From the NCBI RefSeq assembly GCF_024612015.1, contig NZ_CP102512.1, positions 9,238,001 through 9,302,000 on the forward strand: DNA of 64,000 nt, in the 5' to 3' direction. Origin of the DNA: Streptomyces sp. CA-210063 (GTDB lineage Bacteria; Actinomycetota; Actinomycetes; Streptomycetales; Streptomycetaceae). Both the position numbers and the translations under genes were made by a program. Positions within the stretch are counted from its first letter, which is position 1; each line of letters begins with the position of its first letter. The notes under the pieces are model-generated. The model was given only the letters and a program-made list of their open reading frames with translations. It ran no database searches and had not been told where the DNA came from. Positions 39,666 through 48,319 of this stretch are shown here, piece after piece.

Positions 39666-39681
39666 GGTTGATGTGACAACT
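39666..39681. promoter_or_regulatory. MarR-type site between ahpD-like and pirin genes
   Basis: GGTTGATGTGACAACT is an imperfect palindrome in the 91-bp divergent region and matches the left arm of the other sites. Confidence 0.55.
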
Positions 39682-39701
39682 AGGTTCTCTGGGTGCTCTC
39701 G

Positions 39702-40691
39702 GTGAGTAACGCGGAAGCCGAGCCGACAGTGATGCGATGCGGGTCGCCGATCGACGACGTACGGCCGGCCGGGGCGCCCCGGGTCGACGTGCTCCCCGCA
39801 CGGGACGTACCCCTGGGCGGACCGCGTTCCATGACGGTGCGGCGGACGCTGCCGCAACGGGACCGGACGCTGATCGGAGCCTGGTGCTTCGCCGACCACT
39901 ACGGCCCCGACGAAGTCACCGACAGGGGTGGCATGGCGCTGGCGCCGCACCCTCACACCGGCCTGCAGACGGTGACCTGGCTGTTCAGCGGGGAGGTCGA
40001 GCACCGCGACACGCTCGGCACCCACGCCTTCGTGCGACCCGGGGAAATCAACCTCATGACGGGCGGGTACGGCATCGCCCACTCGGAGGTCTCCACTCCG
40101 CGTACGACCGTCGTCCACGGCGTCCAACTCTGGGTGGCGCTGCCGGAGGAGCACCGGAACGCCCCACGGGACTTCCAGCACTATGCGCCCGAGCCCGTGC
40201 GGATGGACGGGGCCGAGATCAGGGTCTTTCTCGGCTCGCTCGCCGGTGACGTCTCTCCGGTGCGGACGTTCACGCCGCTGCTCGGCGCCGAGGTCATCCT
40301 CGAACCGCGTACGGCGATCCACCTGCCCACCGACCCCGCCTTCGAGCACGGCCTTCTCGTGGACAGCGGGGACGTCCGCGTGGCCGGCACCCTGCTGCAC
40401 CGGGCGGAGCTGGGCTATGTCCCGCCCGGTGCCGACGCGTTGACGCTGACGAACGAGTCGGACGGTCCGGCGCGGACGATTCTGCTCGGCGGCACGCCCT
40501 TCGAGGAGGAGATCGTCATGTGGTGGAACTTCATCGGCCGCACTCACGACGACATCGTCAAGGCCCGCGAGGACTGGGAGGCCTCCTCCGACCGCTTCGG
40601 CACGATCGAGGGCTTTCCCGGGGGCCGTCTTCCCGCGCCCACCCTGCCCAACGCCACCATCAGGCCGCGCCGCAACCCTCCGCGTCGCTGA
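39702..40691 (+). CDS. pirin-family bicupin
   Basis: Encodes 329 aa. GTG 39702 (start VSNAEAEPTV) is preferred because pirins often start MSN; GTG 39693 is also possible. The N-terminal cupin has the metal triad in GAWCFADHYGPDEV, APHPHTGLQTVTWLFSGEVE and HRDTLGTHAFVRPGEINLMT. The C-terminal cupin is shorter (RTILLGGTPFEEEIVMWWNF). Many pirins have quercetinase activity or act as redox-sensing regulators. It heads an operon with a GNAT gene and shares the operator with the divergent AhpD-like gene. Confidence 0.92.
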   Translation: MSNAEAEPTVMRCGSPIDDVRPAGAPRVDVLPARDVPLGGPRSMTVRRTLPQRDRTLIGAWCFADHYGPDEVTDRGGMALAPHPHTGLQTVTWLFSGEVEHRDTLGTHAFVRPGEINLMTGGYGIAHSEVSTPRTTVVHGVQLWVALPEEHRNAPRDFQHYAPEPVRMDGAEIRVFLGSLAGDVSPVRTFTPLLGAEVILEPRTAIHLPTDPAFEHGLLVDSGDVRVAGTLLHRAELGYVPPGADALTLTNESDGPARTILLGGTPFEEEIVMWWNFIGRTHDDIVKAREDWEASSDRFGTIEGFPGGRLPAPTLPNATIRPRRNPPRR

Positions 40692-40714
40692 CCTCTCCCA
40701 GAAAGGCACCCCCC

Positions 40715-41056
40715 ATGAACCAGCCTCCTGCCGCCCCGGTCGTCGAGCGGGTGGACGCACACCATCGGTACGAGATCGTGGTCGACGGCAAGCGCGCCGG
40801 CGTGACCGAGTACCGCGACGACGGTGGGCGGCGCGTGTTCTTCCACACGCAGGTCGACGACGCCTACGCCGGACAGGGCCTGGCCGCACAACTGGTGCGG
40901 CAGGCGCTCATCGACACACGTGCTGCCGGGAAGCGGATCGTGCCCGCCTGCCCGTACGTCGCCAAGTTCCTGAAGAGGCATGACGAGTTCGCCGACATCG
41001 CCGACCCCGTGACCCCTGAGGTCCTGCGGTGGCTGGAGGCGCAGCTGGGGCGTTGA
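40715..41056 (+). CDS. GNAT-family N-acetyltransferase-like protein (YjdJ type)
   Basis: Encodes 113 aa from ATG 40715 (GAAAGG site). Contains RYEIVVDGKRAGVTEYRDDG, FFHTQVDDAYAGQGLAAQLV (acetyl-CoA loop QGLAAQL) and a closing VPACPYVAKFLKRHDEF. It is a minimal GNAT domain of the kind that includes YjdJ/GTAP-like proteins. The substrate is not known. It follows the pirin gene by 23 bp in one operon. Confidence 0.88.
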   Translation: MNQPPAAPVVERVDAHHRYEIVVDGKRAGVTEYRDDGGRRVFFHTQVDDAYAGQGLAAQLVRQALIDTRAAGKRIVPACPYVAKFLKRHDEFADIADPVTPEVLRWLEAQLGR

Positions 41057-41076
41057 CGGCCGCCTGGCACCTGCTA

Positions 41077-41091
41077 GGTGACCCGTCAACA
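41077..41091. promoter_or_regulatory. MarR operator-like site before MarR 3
   Basis: GGTGACCCGTCAACA ends 19 bp before the MarR 3 start and has the same placement as the site at 35484-35498 before its duplicate. Confidence 0.58.
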
Positions 41092-41110
41092 GGCACTTAG
41101 ACTCGTCTCC

Positions 41111-41578
41111 ATGAAGGAGACGGTGCGGTGGTTGACCCCGGACGAGCAGCACGCGTGGCGGAGCTTTGTGCGGTTGCATGAGCGGCTGGGGGGCCGGTTG
41201 TCGCGCTTGTTGCAGGCCGAGTCGAAGCTGTCCGCCGCCGACTTCGCGGTCCTGGTCCATCTGACGGACGTGCCGGAGGGGCGACAGCGCTATCAGGACC
41301 TGTGCCGTGCTCTGGAGTGGGAGAAGAGCCGGATGTCCCATCACGTCGCGCGGATGGCAGGCCGGGGACTGGTCGTGCGGGAGGAAGCCGCTGAGGACGC
41401 GCGGGGGGCGTTCGTGGTGATCACCCCGGCAGGGCGGGAGGCGATCGAGGCGGCGGCTCCGCTCCATGTGGAGGCGGTGCGGGAGTTGTTCCTGGACCAT
41501 GTCACGCCGGCGGAGCTGCGGATGCTGGGCGAGATCTCCAGGCGTGTGGTGGCGAAGCTGGACGAGGACGTGTCCTGA
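41111..41578 (+). CDS. MarR-family regulator 3, near-duplicate of MarR 2
   Basis: Encodes 155 aa from ATG 41111. Sequence and length follow MarR 2 almost residue for residue (KETVRWLTPDEQHAWRSFVR, RGLVVREEAAEDARGAFVVI, AAPLHVEAVRELFLDHVTPA), with changes at scattered positions. The operator-like site is at the same distance upstream. The two copies lie about 5.6 kb apart and frame the DoxX-to-GNAT genes, so the block may have arisen by segmental duplication. It probably represses itself and the shared sites. Confidence 0.94.
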   Translation: MKETVRWLTPDEQHAWRSFVRLHERLGGRLSRLLQAESKLSAADFAVLVHLTDVPEGRQRYQDLCRALEWEKSRMSHHVARMAGRGLVVREEAAEDARGAFVVITPAGREAIEAAAPLHVEAVRELFLDHVTPAELRMLGEISRRVVAKLDEDVS

Positions 41579-41813
41579 GCCTGGGTGAAGGCGCTGAAGC
41601 CCACGGTCTCTCCCTCCGGGCAGTGGCCTGATGCCAAGAACGCCAATAATCGAATAAATCGCACATATCATGCGTCCGAATAATCGCCACGTCAGCAATC
41701 GACGATGCCCGGAGAGCAGCAGTAGTAAGGCGTCCCAGGAGACCCGAGTGCACTACTCCGTCCTGGTGCTACCGTCCGATCATGCTTGGGGCGGAGGACT
41801 GGGCGGAGGACTG

Positions 41814-42806
41814 ATGGAGAGCATCACAAAGAACCGGCAGCCCGTTGAGGCGCTTCGCGCCATGGTCGCCCGCGCCTACGGCCCGGAGGAGGTGTGCGAC
41901 GATGCGGGCGAGGACTGGGTCAGCGAACTGAGTGACGGCTGGTTCAACGTGGCCTACCGGATCCGGCTGCGATCCGGCGCGCAAGTCGTCCTCAAGATCG
42001 CCCCGCCTCCGGATGTCGAGGTCATGACCTACGAGCGTGGAGCGATGGCCACCGAACTGGAGGCGCTGCGGCTGGTCCGAGAGCACACGAAGGTTCCGGT
42101 GCCGGAGGTCGACTTCGCCGATGGGACCCACGAGGTGTGCGACGCCGACTACTTCTTCATGACGTACATCGATGCGGACAACTTCCATGTCATCAGGGAC
42201 ACCCTGACCGCAACGGAGATCAACGCGTACGACGAGGCGCTCGGCGCGATCACCCGCGAGCTCAACACCATCCCCGGCACCGCCTTCGGCCCGCTGGCCG
42301 GACCGGGCGAGAGCACGTGGCGTGCGGCCTTCCTGCGGATGGTCGAGGAACTCCTGGACGACGGCCGGCGACGCGACGTCGTCCTCCCCCACGGCTACGA
42401 CGTGATCCGCGAGATCGTGGCCGCCCACGCCGATTCGCTGGACGAGGTGACCGAGCCCCGGTTCGTCGAGTGGGACCTGTGGCCGGGCAACTGCATGGTG
42501 CGCGACGGCCGGATCGTGGCGATCCTCGATCACGAGCGGGCGTTCTACGGTGATCCGCTGATGGAGTTCGGCTTCACCGGGAGTGAGCCGGGCGCATTCG
42601 GGGACGCCACGGCTTTCATCCGCGGCTACGGCCACCGGCCGCTCACCACCACCGAGCGGACCCGTCGGCGGCTGTACAACCTTCACCTCGCTCTGATCCA
42701 GATCATCGAGACGACCTTCCGGGCCCACACCAGCACCGAGCAGTACGACTGGGCGTGCGAGCGACTGCGGGAGACCGTGGCCCTGTTCGGTGAGCCAGCA
42801 CACTGA
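41814..42806 (+). CDS. aminoglycoside-phosphotransferase-like kinase (APH fold)
   Basis: Encodes 330 aa from ATG 41814 (GGAGGA site). The kinase fold is clear: an N-lobe Lys in VVLKIAPP, C-lobe FVEWDLWPGNCMVRDG and metal-binding IVAILDHERAFYGDPLMEF. The usual HGD of the catalytic loop is EWD: the catalytic Asp and the Asn are kept and the His is Glu. Members phosphorylate antibiotics, choline, homoserine or other small molecules; the substrate is not evident. It stands alone after the MarR 3 gene. Confidence 0.88.
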   Translation: MESITKNRQPVEALRAMVARAYGPEEVCDDAGEDWVSELSDGWFNVAYRIRLRSGAQVVLKIAPPPDVEVMTYERGAMATELEALRLVREHTKVPVPEVDFADGTHEVCDADYFFMTYIDADNFHVIRDTLTATEINAYDEALGAITRELNTIPGTAFGPLAGPGESTWRAAFLRMVEELLDDGRRRDVVLPHGYDVIREIVAAHADSLDEVTEPRFVEWDLWPGNCMVRDGRIVAILDHERAFYGDPLMEFGFTGSEPGAFGDATAFIRGYGHRPLTTTERTRRRLYNLHLALIQIIETTFRAHTSTEQYDWACERLRETVALFGEPAH

Positions 42807-43144
42807 CGGTCTTGACCGGTCTCATCGACGCCGCGCGGCGCCGCCCTGCGCGCCCTCAACCTGCGCGCGGGCGGCTTCGGCAAGATTTTCGTAGGCGTAG
42901 ATCATCCGGGCGCCGTGAGGCGTGCGCCGGCATCGAGGGCAGCCTCGTGTCGACGACGAAGCTGATCTCAATGACCTGGCCGGGCAAGGTTGTTCAGTGG
43001 CCGTCGCCGGCACGTCGTGGTTGAAGACATCGCTGGTGGCCCTGGTGCTCGCCCTTCTGATTCGCTCTCTTGTGGTTACTCGGAAACTGTAGGAGAGTCA
43101 ACGCTGACCTGGAAGAACGCACTTTTCGGTGACTGAGGAACCTA
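42807..43144. other. 338-bp gap with no supported gene
   Basis: A minus-strand stretch (ARMIYAYENLAEAARAQVEG) at about 42830-42900 could be a relic C-terminus, but it lacks a recognisable family. The rest precedes the HxlR gene. Confidence 0.4.
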
Positions 43145-43528
43145 ATGGTGACCAAGCAGCTGCTCAAGGGCCTGCCTGAGGACGCTGACCTGAGGCGCGC
43201 GGACTCCCTGGCGCGGGAGATCTTCTCGGACGTCGCGAACAAGTGGGCGCTCCTGATCATCGAGGCGCTCGGCGAGCGCACCCTGCGCTTCAGCGAGCTG
43301 CGGAACGAGGTCGAGGGCGTCAGCCACAAGATGCTCACCCAGAACCTGCGCATGCTGGAGCGCAACGGCCTGGTCGACCGGAAGGTGTACCCCACCGTGC
43401 CGCCGCGGGTCGAGTACACCCTCACCGAGCCGGGCCGGGCCCTGCGCACCACGGTCGATGCCATATGTGGCTGGACCCACCAGTACCTCGGTCACATCGA
43501 GGGCGCACGCGGCCGATTCGACGCCTGA
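43145..43528 (+). CDS. HxlR-family transcriptional regulator
   Basis: Encodes 127 aa from ATG 43145 (GAGGAA at 43136-43141). A single winged HTH typical of HxlR: EIFSDVANKWALLIIEALGE, RTLRFSELRNEVEGVSHKML, TQNLRMLERNGLVDRKVYPT and VEYTLTEPGRAL. HxlR regulators respond to aldehydes, quinones or other electrophiles. No divergent or downstream gene is intact, so its target may have been lost. Confidence 0.93.
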   Translation: MVTKQLLKGLPEDADLRRADSLAREIFSDVANKWALLIIEALGERTLRFSELRNEVEGVSHKMLTQNLRMLERNGLVDRKVYPTVPPRVEYTLTEPGRALRTTVDAICGWTHQYLGHIEGARGRFDA

Positions 43529-44131
43529 CGGGCACGCAGCACCACGCGCTGCGTGCTTCATTCGGGACGCCAAGCGGGCCGGGGCCGCGGCGATCCGCGC
43601 CGAAACGCTCCGGATGGCGATCACAGACGTGGACACGGCGCTGTCCGGCGGGATCGCCCCGGTCCGCCTGCGCAACCAACTCCCGGGCGAGACCGGCGAC
43701 GCGCTCAGCGCCGTACCGGAACACCAGGTACGGCTGACAGCGGCCCGCGACGCGACGGGACCGCTGCAGCAGCGCCGCCCCGCCGCACCGGCACTCCCCC
43801 CGGCAGGCCGGCCGGCCCGGTGCGGTACGGCGTTCCGTCCCGTCTTGGGAGCGGCCCGCGCAGGACACACTCCGGCGGGGACATGAGCTCTCGGGGCCGG
43901 GGACGTGTCACGCCGCGGACGGGTACCACCAGGCGGGCTGGCTCGCCGCCCCCGGTCCTGAGTGCGCCAGCAGCGCAGCAGGGTCTCCTGCACCACTCCT
44001 CGGCCGCGCCGCCGCTGCTTTCCGCCTTCCGCACCGCGAACGCCACCGCCAGGTCCTGCAACGGCGGCTGGGCGTAGAGCGGGACAAGGCGCCCACCGGC
44101 TACCGCGGGGGCGCCCGCATGCCGTTCTTTC
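43529..44131. other. 603-bp decayed region
   Basis: No intact gene. The minus strand near 43970-44005 encodes VVQETLLRCWR, like the region-2 helix of ECF sigma factors, without the rest of the protein. Other frames are unrecognised. I read it as a relic area downstream of the HxlR gene. Confidence 0.45.
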
Positions 44132-44440
44132 TCAGCCGAGCTCGGTGGGAACGACCGTCAGCTCGGCGGCGACGACCAGGTCGGGCCGGCCCAGGGGGGC
44201 GCGGATCGTGGATGCGGCGGCGGTCAACGCGGCGGGGTCGGTGACAGCGACCGCGAGCGGCAGGACTTCGGCGGAGTGTCGCTTCCGCAGGGTCGCGGCG
44301 AGGTCGGCCAGTAGCCCGGATCGTCGGCTGAGCGGAGCGACCGCCGCTCCAGCAGCGGCAAAACGGTGTGCGGTCGCGGTGCCGATCCCGGTGATCACCG
44401 CGACCCGGTCGGCCGGCAGACCCGCGGGGCACACCGGCAA
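44132..44440 (-). pseudogene. truncated short-chain dehydrogenase
   Basis: The frame begins VAVITGIGTATAHRFAAAGA AVA and ends after ADRPDLVVAAE-like sequence at about 100 residues, so only the first Rossmann half is left. The glycine-rich loop has lost the central ASSG of TGASSGIG. The catalytic YxxxK and C-terminus are missing. It is divergent from the XRE gene at 44582, the same arrangement as the intact pair at 47422/48320. Confidence 0.75.
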
Positions 44441-44581
44441 CGGGCAGGAAGAGGTTGCTGCCCGAAGCGTTGTCTGTCATGAGGCCGAGCATGATCGGTG
44501 GGCCGGAGGCCAACCAGGACGGTCTTGTCCAGGGTGCGCCACACCCAGGTAACCGGCCGTGTGCGCGCCTACCGTTGCGGC

Positions 44582-45454
44582 ATGAACAGTGCCAACCCAC
44601 TGGGCGAGTTCCTCCGCGCCAGGCGAGAGATGACCAGCCCGGACCAGGCCGGGCTGCTCTGGTCGGGCCGACGCAGGACGCCGGGCCTGCGCCGGGAGGA
44701 GGTCGCCCAGTTGTCCGGGGTCAGCACCGACTACTACGCCCGGCTGGAACAGGGACGGGAAAAGCACCCTTCCACACAGGTGGTGCATGCCTTGGCCCGC
44801 GCCCTCGCACTGAGCCCCGAGGAAACGGCGCACCTGCACCAGCTGGCCGGAACGGCTCGTGGTTCCGTCCGGCTAGGTGGCGGTGCGCCCGTCGGGCCGA
44901 GGCTGCTGCGCTTGATGGACGGCTGGCATCACACACCGGCGCTGATCCTCGACCGCCGACTGGATGTGCTGGCCGGCAACCGCCTCGGACGCGCTCTCTT
45001 CGCCAGGATGCTGGACCACGGCGAGACCAACCTGGTCCGGTTCACCTTCCTGAACCCGGACGCCCGGGACTTCTACCCCGACTGGGAGCGGGTCGCCAGG
45101 TCCGGGCTCGCGGCACTGCGCGCGGGCAGCGGCGACCTGATGAACGATCCCCGGCTCACCGAACTGGTCGGCGAACTGTCCCTGAAGAGCCCGGAGTTCC
45201 GCAATCTGTGGGCCCGCCACGATGTACGGGGCAAGGCTCATGAGGCCAAGTCCTTCAACCACCACCAGGTCGGCGAGCTGACCCTGACCTACGACTCGTT
45301 CACCGTCGACAGTGCGACGGACCAGCAGCTCATCGTGTACCAGGCCGAGCCCGGCAGCGCTTCCCAGCAGGCCCTCGCACTACTCGGCACGGTGGCCGCC
45401 GACCTGCCAGCTTTGCCGACCGTGTCACTTAGTGACCACATTCAGGAGGGTTGA
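44582..45454 (+). CDS. XRE-family regulator with MmyB-like ligand domain, copy 1
   Basis: Encodes 290 aa from ATG 44582. N-terminal HTH: LGEFLRARREMTSPDQAGLL, RRTPGLRREEVAQLSGVSTD, YYARLEQGREKHPSTQVVHA. The MmyB-like ligand-binding domain follows (ALILDRRLDVLAGN, VRFTFLNPDARDFYPDWERV). These regulators usually control the divergent SDR gene; here that SDR (44132-44440) is broken. It is paralogous in domain order to the gene at 48320. Confidence 0.92.
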   Translation: MNSANPLGEFLRARREMTSPDQAGLLWSGRRRTPGLRREEVAQLSGVSTDYYARLEQGREKHPSTQVVHALARALALSPEETAHLHQLAGTARGSVRLGGGAPVGPRLLRLMDGWHHTPALILDRRLDVLAGNRLGRALFARMLDHGETNLVRFTFLNPDARDFYPDWERVARSGLAALRAGSGDLMNDPRLTELVGELSLKSPEFRNLWARHDVRGKAHEAKSFNHHQVGELTLTYDSFTVDSATDQQLIVYQAEPGSASQQALALLGTVAADLPALPTVSLSDHIQEG

Positions 45455-45538
45455 GGTCACTGCTGGGGGTGCGGCATCGCCACGAGAAGCACAAAGCGGG
45501 AGCGGGACGGGTACGGGCGCTCAGGCGGGTACGGGCGG

Positions 45539-46290
45539 TCAGGCGGCGGGCAGCAGGTCGAGGAGCTTGCCGAGTCCGTCGACGGTGAGATGCGGGCTCT
45601 GCTCCGGTGGCAGTGCGGTGTAGTGGCCCACCGTGTGGATGCCGGTGGCCACCGCGATGGCGAGGGCGTCGGCGCGACGGGCCATCGCCATCTCCAGTTC
45701 CGGGTCGTCGCCGACGACGGCGAGCTCCTGTGACGCGGCGCCCAGTCGCCTCGCGGCGCATCGCAGGGCGATCTGCGAGGGTTTGCCCAAGACCTGCTCG
45801 GCGACGCCCGTGACACTGCTGATCATGGCGCAGATGGCCCGGGACGTGCCCAGGGCCCTGCCCTCGGCGCTGGCGAAGAACACCGACTGTGAGCAGCTGT
45901 ACAGGGTGGCTCCGCCTAGGACGGCATGGCAGGCCGCCTCCAGGTCGTCCATGGTGAACTCGCGGTACCAGCCGACGAGTACGGCGTCGGCGTCCGGCTT
46001 GCCCTTGGGCGCGACGATCTCGATGCCGGCCTGGCGCAGCGGCTCCTTCAGGCCGTCGCCGCCGAGCACCAGCACCTTTCGGTGGCTCATGGCCAGGAAG
46101 TGGTCGACGGCGCTGGTGGCGGGGGTGAGCATGGCGGTGTCGGGCAGGTCGAAGCCGATCCGGCGCAGCGGCTGGGCGTACGCCTCGGGTGTGCGGGTGG
46201 TGCCGTTGGTGAAGGTGAGCCAGGGCAGGCCACGAGCGGTGAGGGCGGCGGTGAGTTCCAGGGCTCCCGGGAGGGCGGTGAGGCTCAGTA
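45539..46290 (-). pseudogene. HAD IIA (NagD-like) hydrolase lacking its N-terminus
   Basis: The C-terminal 250 residues are intact: LPGALELTAALTARGLPWLT, TNGTTRTPEAYAQPL (motif II), GKPS (Lys) and VVGDDPELEMAMARRADALA (motif IV). Motif I (DxDG) and the residues before it are gone; the frame instead continues as antisense of an IS110 transposase. Without the nucleophile Asp it cannot be active. The open frame from ATG 46432 is an accident of the fusion. Confidence 0.8.
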
Positions 46291-46570
46291 CGCCTCGCTG
46301 CCCGGCGAGGATGTGGCAGCGCAGATCGTCGCCGATCTGGCCGCCCAGATCCTGGCCCTGGACGACCGGCTCAGGAGCGTCGACCGGCAAGATCCGGGAC
46401 ACGTTCCGAGCCCACCCGCAGGCGGAGATCATCGAATCATCGCCCGGTATGGGCCCGATACTTGGTGCGGAGTTCGTCGCCGCCGGTGACCTGTCGGCCT
46501 ACGCGGACGCCGGCCACCTGACCTCCGCAGCCGGGCTGGTGCCGGTGCCGCGGGGCTCGGGTCGTCGCCG
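46285..46570 (+). mobile_element. IS110-family transposase remnant
   Basis: SLPGEDVAAQIVADLAAQIL, ALDDRLRSVDRQ in one frame continues after a frameshift near 46390 as IRDTFRAHPQAEIIESSPGM, GPILGAEFVAAGDLSAYADA, GHLTSAAGLVPVPRGSGRR. This is the middle to C-terminal region of IS110/IS116-type transposases. No terminal repeats are expected for this family, and both ends of the gene are missing. The element has removed the 5' end of the HAD gene. Confidence 0.85.
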
Positions 46571-46587
46571 CGGGGCTCGGGTCGTCG
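46548..46587. repeat. 20-bp perfect tandem duplication
   Basis: CCGCGGGGCTCGGGTCGTCG occurs at 46548-46567 and again at 46568-46587 at the distal edge of the IS110 remnant. Confidence 0.95.
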
Positions 46588-46636
46588 CAGAGGCAACCTG
46601 GCATGACACGGAGTTCCTCCGAGAGAAGAGAGCGGC

Positions 46637-47310
46637 ATGACCGATCACCTCCCCGCAGCGGACCTGCGGAAACTCATCGCCGCCCGGTGCGCCGAACGCA
46701 CCGCGATGCTCGACCTCACCAGCAGCCTCAGCGATGAGGAATAGGCGGCACCCAGCGCCGCGGCGGGATGGCGCATCGCCGACGTCGTCGCCCACATCGG
46801 CGCGACAGCACGGAACCGCTACACACCCCCCGGACTGGACACGCTCCGCGCCACCAGCCTCGAACAACTCAACGAAGGCCCCGTCGACCGGCGACGTGGC
46901 TGGAGCCGGGCACAGGTCATGGCCGACCCCGCACTCGGTCGGCCCACGCCGGCCACCGACGCCGACCGGATGCGAGCGGTCCTGACGTGGATGCTCGCCG
47001 TGCTGAACAACCAGGTCGGACAGGCGTCGGTCGCCGGGCTCGACGCCCGTGTCGCTCTGACGCTCACCGGCCCCGGCCGCGGAACATGGTGAATCCACGA
47101 GGCAGGCGTGCTGGCTCCGTCCAAGGGCCCGGCCGCCGCGCACGTCACCGCCCCCGCGCTGACCTTGCCCCAGTCGGGGAAGGCCACCGCCCCCGCGCTG
47201 ACCTTCCCCGACTGGGGCACCCAGCGGTCGTCGTGGCGCGACCACGACGTGACCGTCACCGGCGACACCGAACTCGACCTGACCGACCCCACACGCTGCT
47301 TCCCGCTGAT
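46637..47310 (+). pseudogene. MDMPI/TIGR03083-type mycothiol-dependent isomerase-like gene with two in-frame stops
   Basis: One frame from ATG 46637 reads TDHLPAADLRKLIAARCAER ... SSLSDEE, TAG (46742-46744), then AAPSAAAGWRIADVVAHIGA ... LTLTGPGRGTW, TGA (47090-47092), then VTAPALTFPDWGTQRSSWRD HDVTVTGD. The order matches the N-terminal DinB-like and C-terminal domains of maleylpyruvate-isomerase-type proteins. The TAG replaces the Trp normally following DEE. The end fuses to unrelated sequence at about 47300. Confidence 0.8.
47146..47217. repeat. 39-bp-period imperfect direct repeat inside the MDMPI pseudogene
   Basis: CACCGCCCCCGCGCTGACCT starts at 47146 and again at 47185. It encodes TAPALTLP then TAPALTFP, an internal duplication absent from normal family members. 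Confidence 0.8.
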
Positions 47311-47421
47311 GAACGCCTATCGGCCGACAAGCGCGCCGGCCTGCCGCGCATCACCGTGCCGGCGCGCATCGTGGCGAGCGGTCGACGCCCAGAGCAACGA
47401 GATCACCGCGTTCCGGCCCGC

Positions 47422-48168
47422 TCAGCGGTAATCGCTGAGCATGGCCAGGACTTCGTCGTAGGTACCGTTCGCCGCCGCGTCGCGAAAGAACCTGGCGCGC
47501 TCGACGACGATCTCCCTGGCGTCCGGCCTTTCCCGCAGGAGGTCCAAGGTTTCGGTGAGGTAGTCCTCCAGCGGCATGGCGTTCTCGTCGTCCTGCTGGC
47601 CGAGGAGGGTGGTGCGCACGCCCGGCGGGACCACCTCGATCACCTGGACGCCACTGTCGGCGAGCTGCACGCGCAGGCTCTCGGAGAAGGAGTGCAGCGC
47701 GGCCTTGGTCGCGCCGTAGGTCGGGGTGACCGCCAGCGGCACGAAGGCCATCGACGAGGTGACGTTCATGACGACCGCGTCGTCCTTGCCCGCGAGCAGG
47801 GGCAGGAAGGCGTACGTCATCCGGATCGTGCCGAGCAGATTGATCGCGACGTGGTCCTCGGCGACAGGGAGGGAGGCGGGGTCGAGGAGGTTCTCCCGCA
47901 GCATGATGCCGGCGTTGTTGACCAGGACGTTCAGGTCGGGATGAGCGGCCGCCACCCTCTCGGCGGCGTGGGCGATCGACGCGGGGTCGGCGACATCGAG
48001 GACGAGCGCCGCGATGCCGGGGTGCTCGGTCGTGATCTCGTCCAGGAGTTCCTTGCGGCGGCCGGCGACGATCACCTTGTTGCCGGCCTCGTGCAGACGC
48101 AGCGCCAGGCCGAGCCCGATGCCCGCGGTACCACCGGTGATCAGGATCGTGTTGCCGGTCATCTTCAT
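47422..48168 (-). CDS. short-chain dehydrogenase, DltE-like
   Basis: Encodes 248 aa from ATG 48168 (GGAGAGAAGA site). Classical SDR: MKMTGNTILITGGTAGIGLG, LNVLVNNAGIM, NVTSSMAFVPLAVTPTYGAT K with the catalytic Ser, Tyr and Lys, and VVPPGVRTTL. It resembles DltE-type oxidoreductases often placed divergent from an XRE/MmyB regulator, as here with the gene at 48320. The substrate is unknown. Confidence 0.92.
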   Translation of the reverse strand: MKMTGNTILITGGTAGIGLGLALRLHEAGNKVIVAGRRKELLDEITTEHPGIAALVLDVADPASIAHAAERVAAAHPDLNVLVNNAGIMLRENLLDPASLPVAEDHVAINLLGTIRMTYAFLPLLAGKDDAVVMNVTSSMAFVPLAVTPTYGATKAALHSFSESLRVQLADSGVQVIEVVPPGVRTTLLGQQDDENAMPLEDYLTETLDLLRERPDAREIVVERARFFRDAAANGTYDEVLAMLSDYR

Positions 48169-48319
48169 GGGGGTCTTCTCTCCTTCGCTGGTTTGCGGAC
48201 CGGTAAGCGCCGCCCGCAGCCCCGACCGTAGGAACACCTCCGCGGAGGCGGGAGAGGAAGGTTTATCCATGGATCGGCGGTCCCTGGCTGGCCCGGCGCG
48301 GAACGGCGACCATGGGGGC

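Noticed and set aside
43960..44010. VVQETLLRCWR on the minus strand, like an ECF sigma factor region-2 helix
   Set aside because: Only about a dozen residues match; no region 4 or ribosome site. Reported only as a possible relic in the gap.
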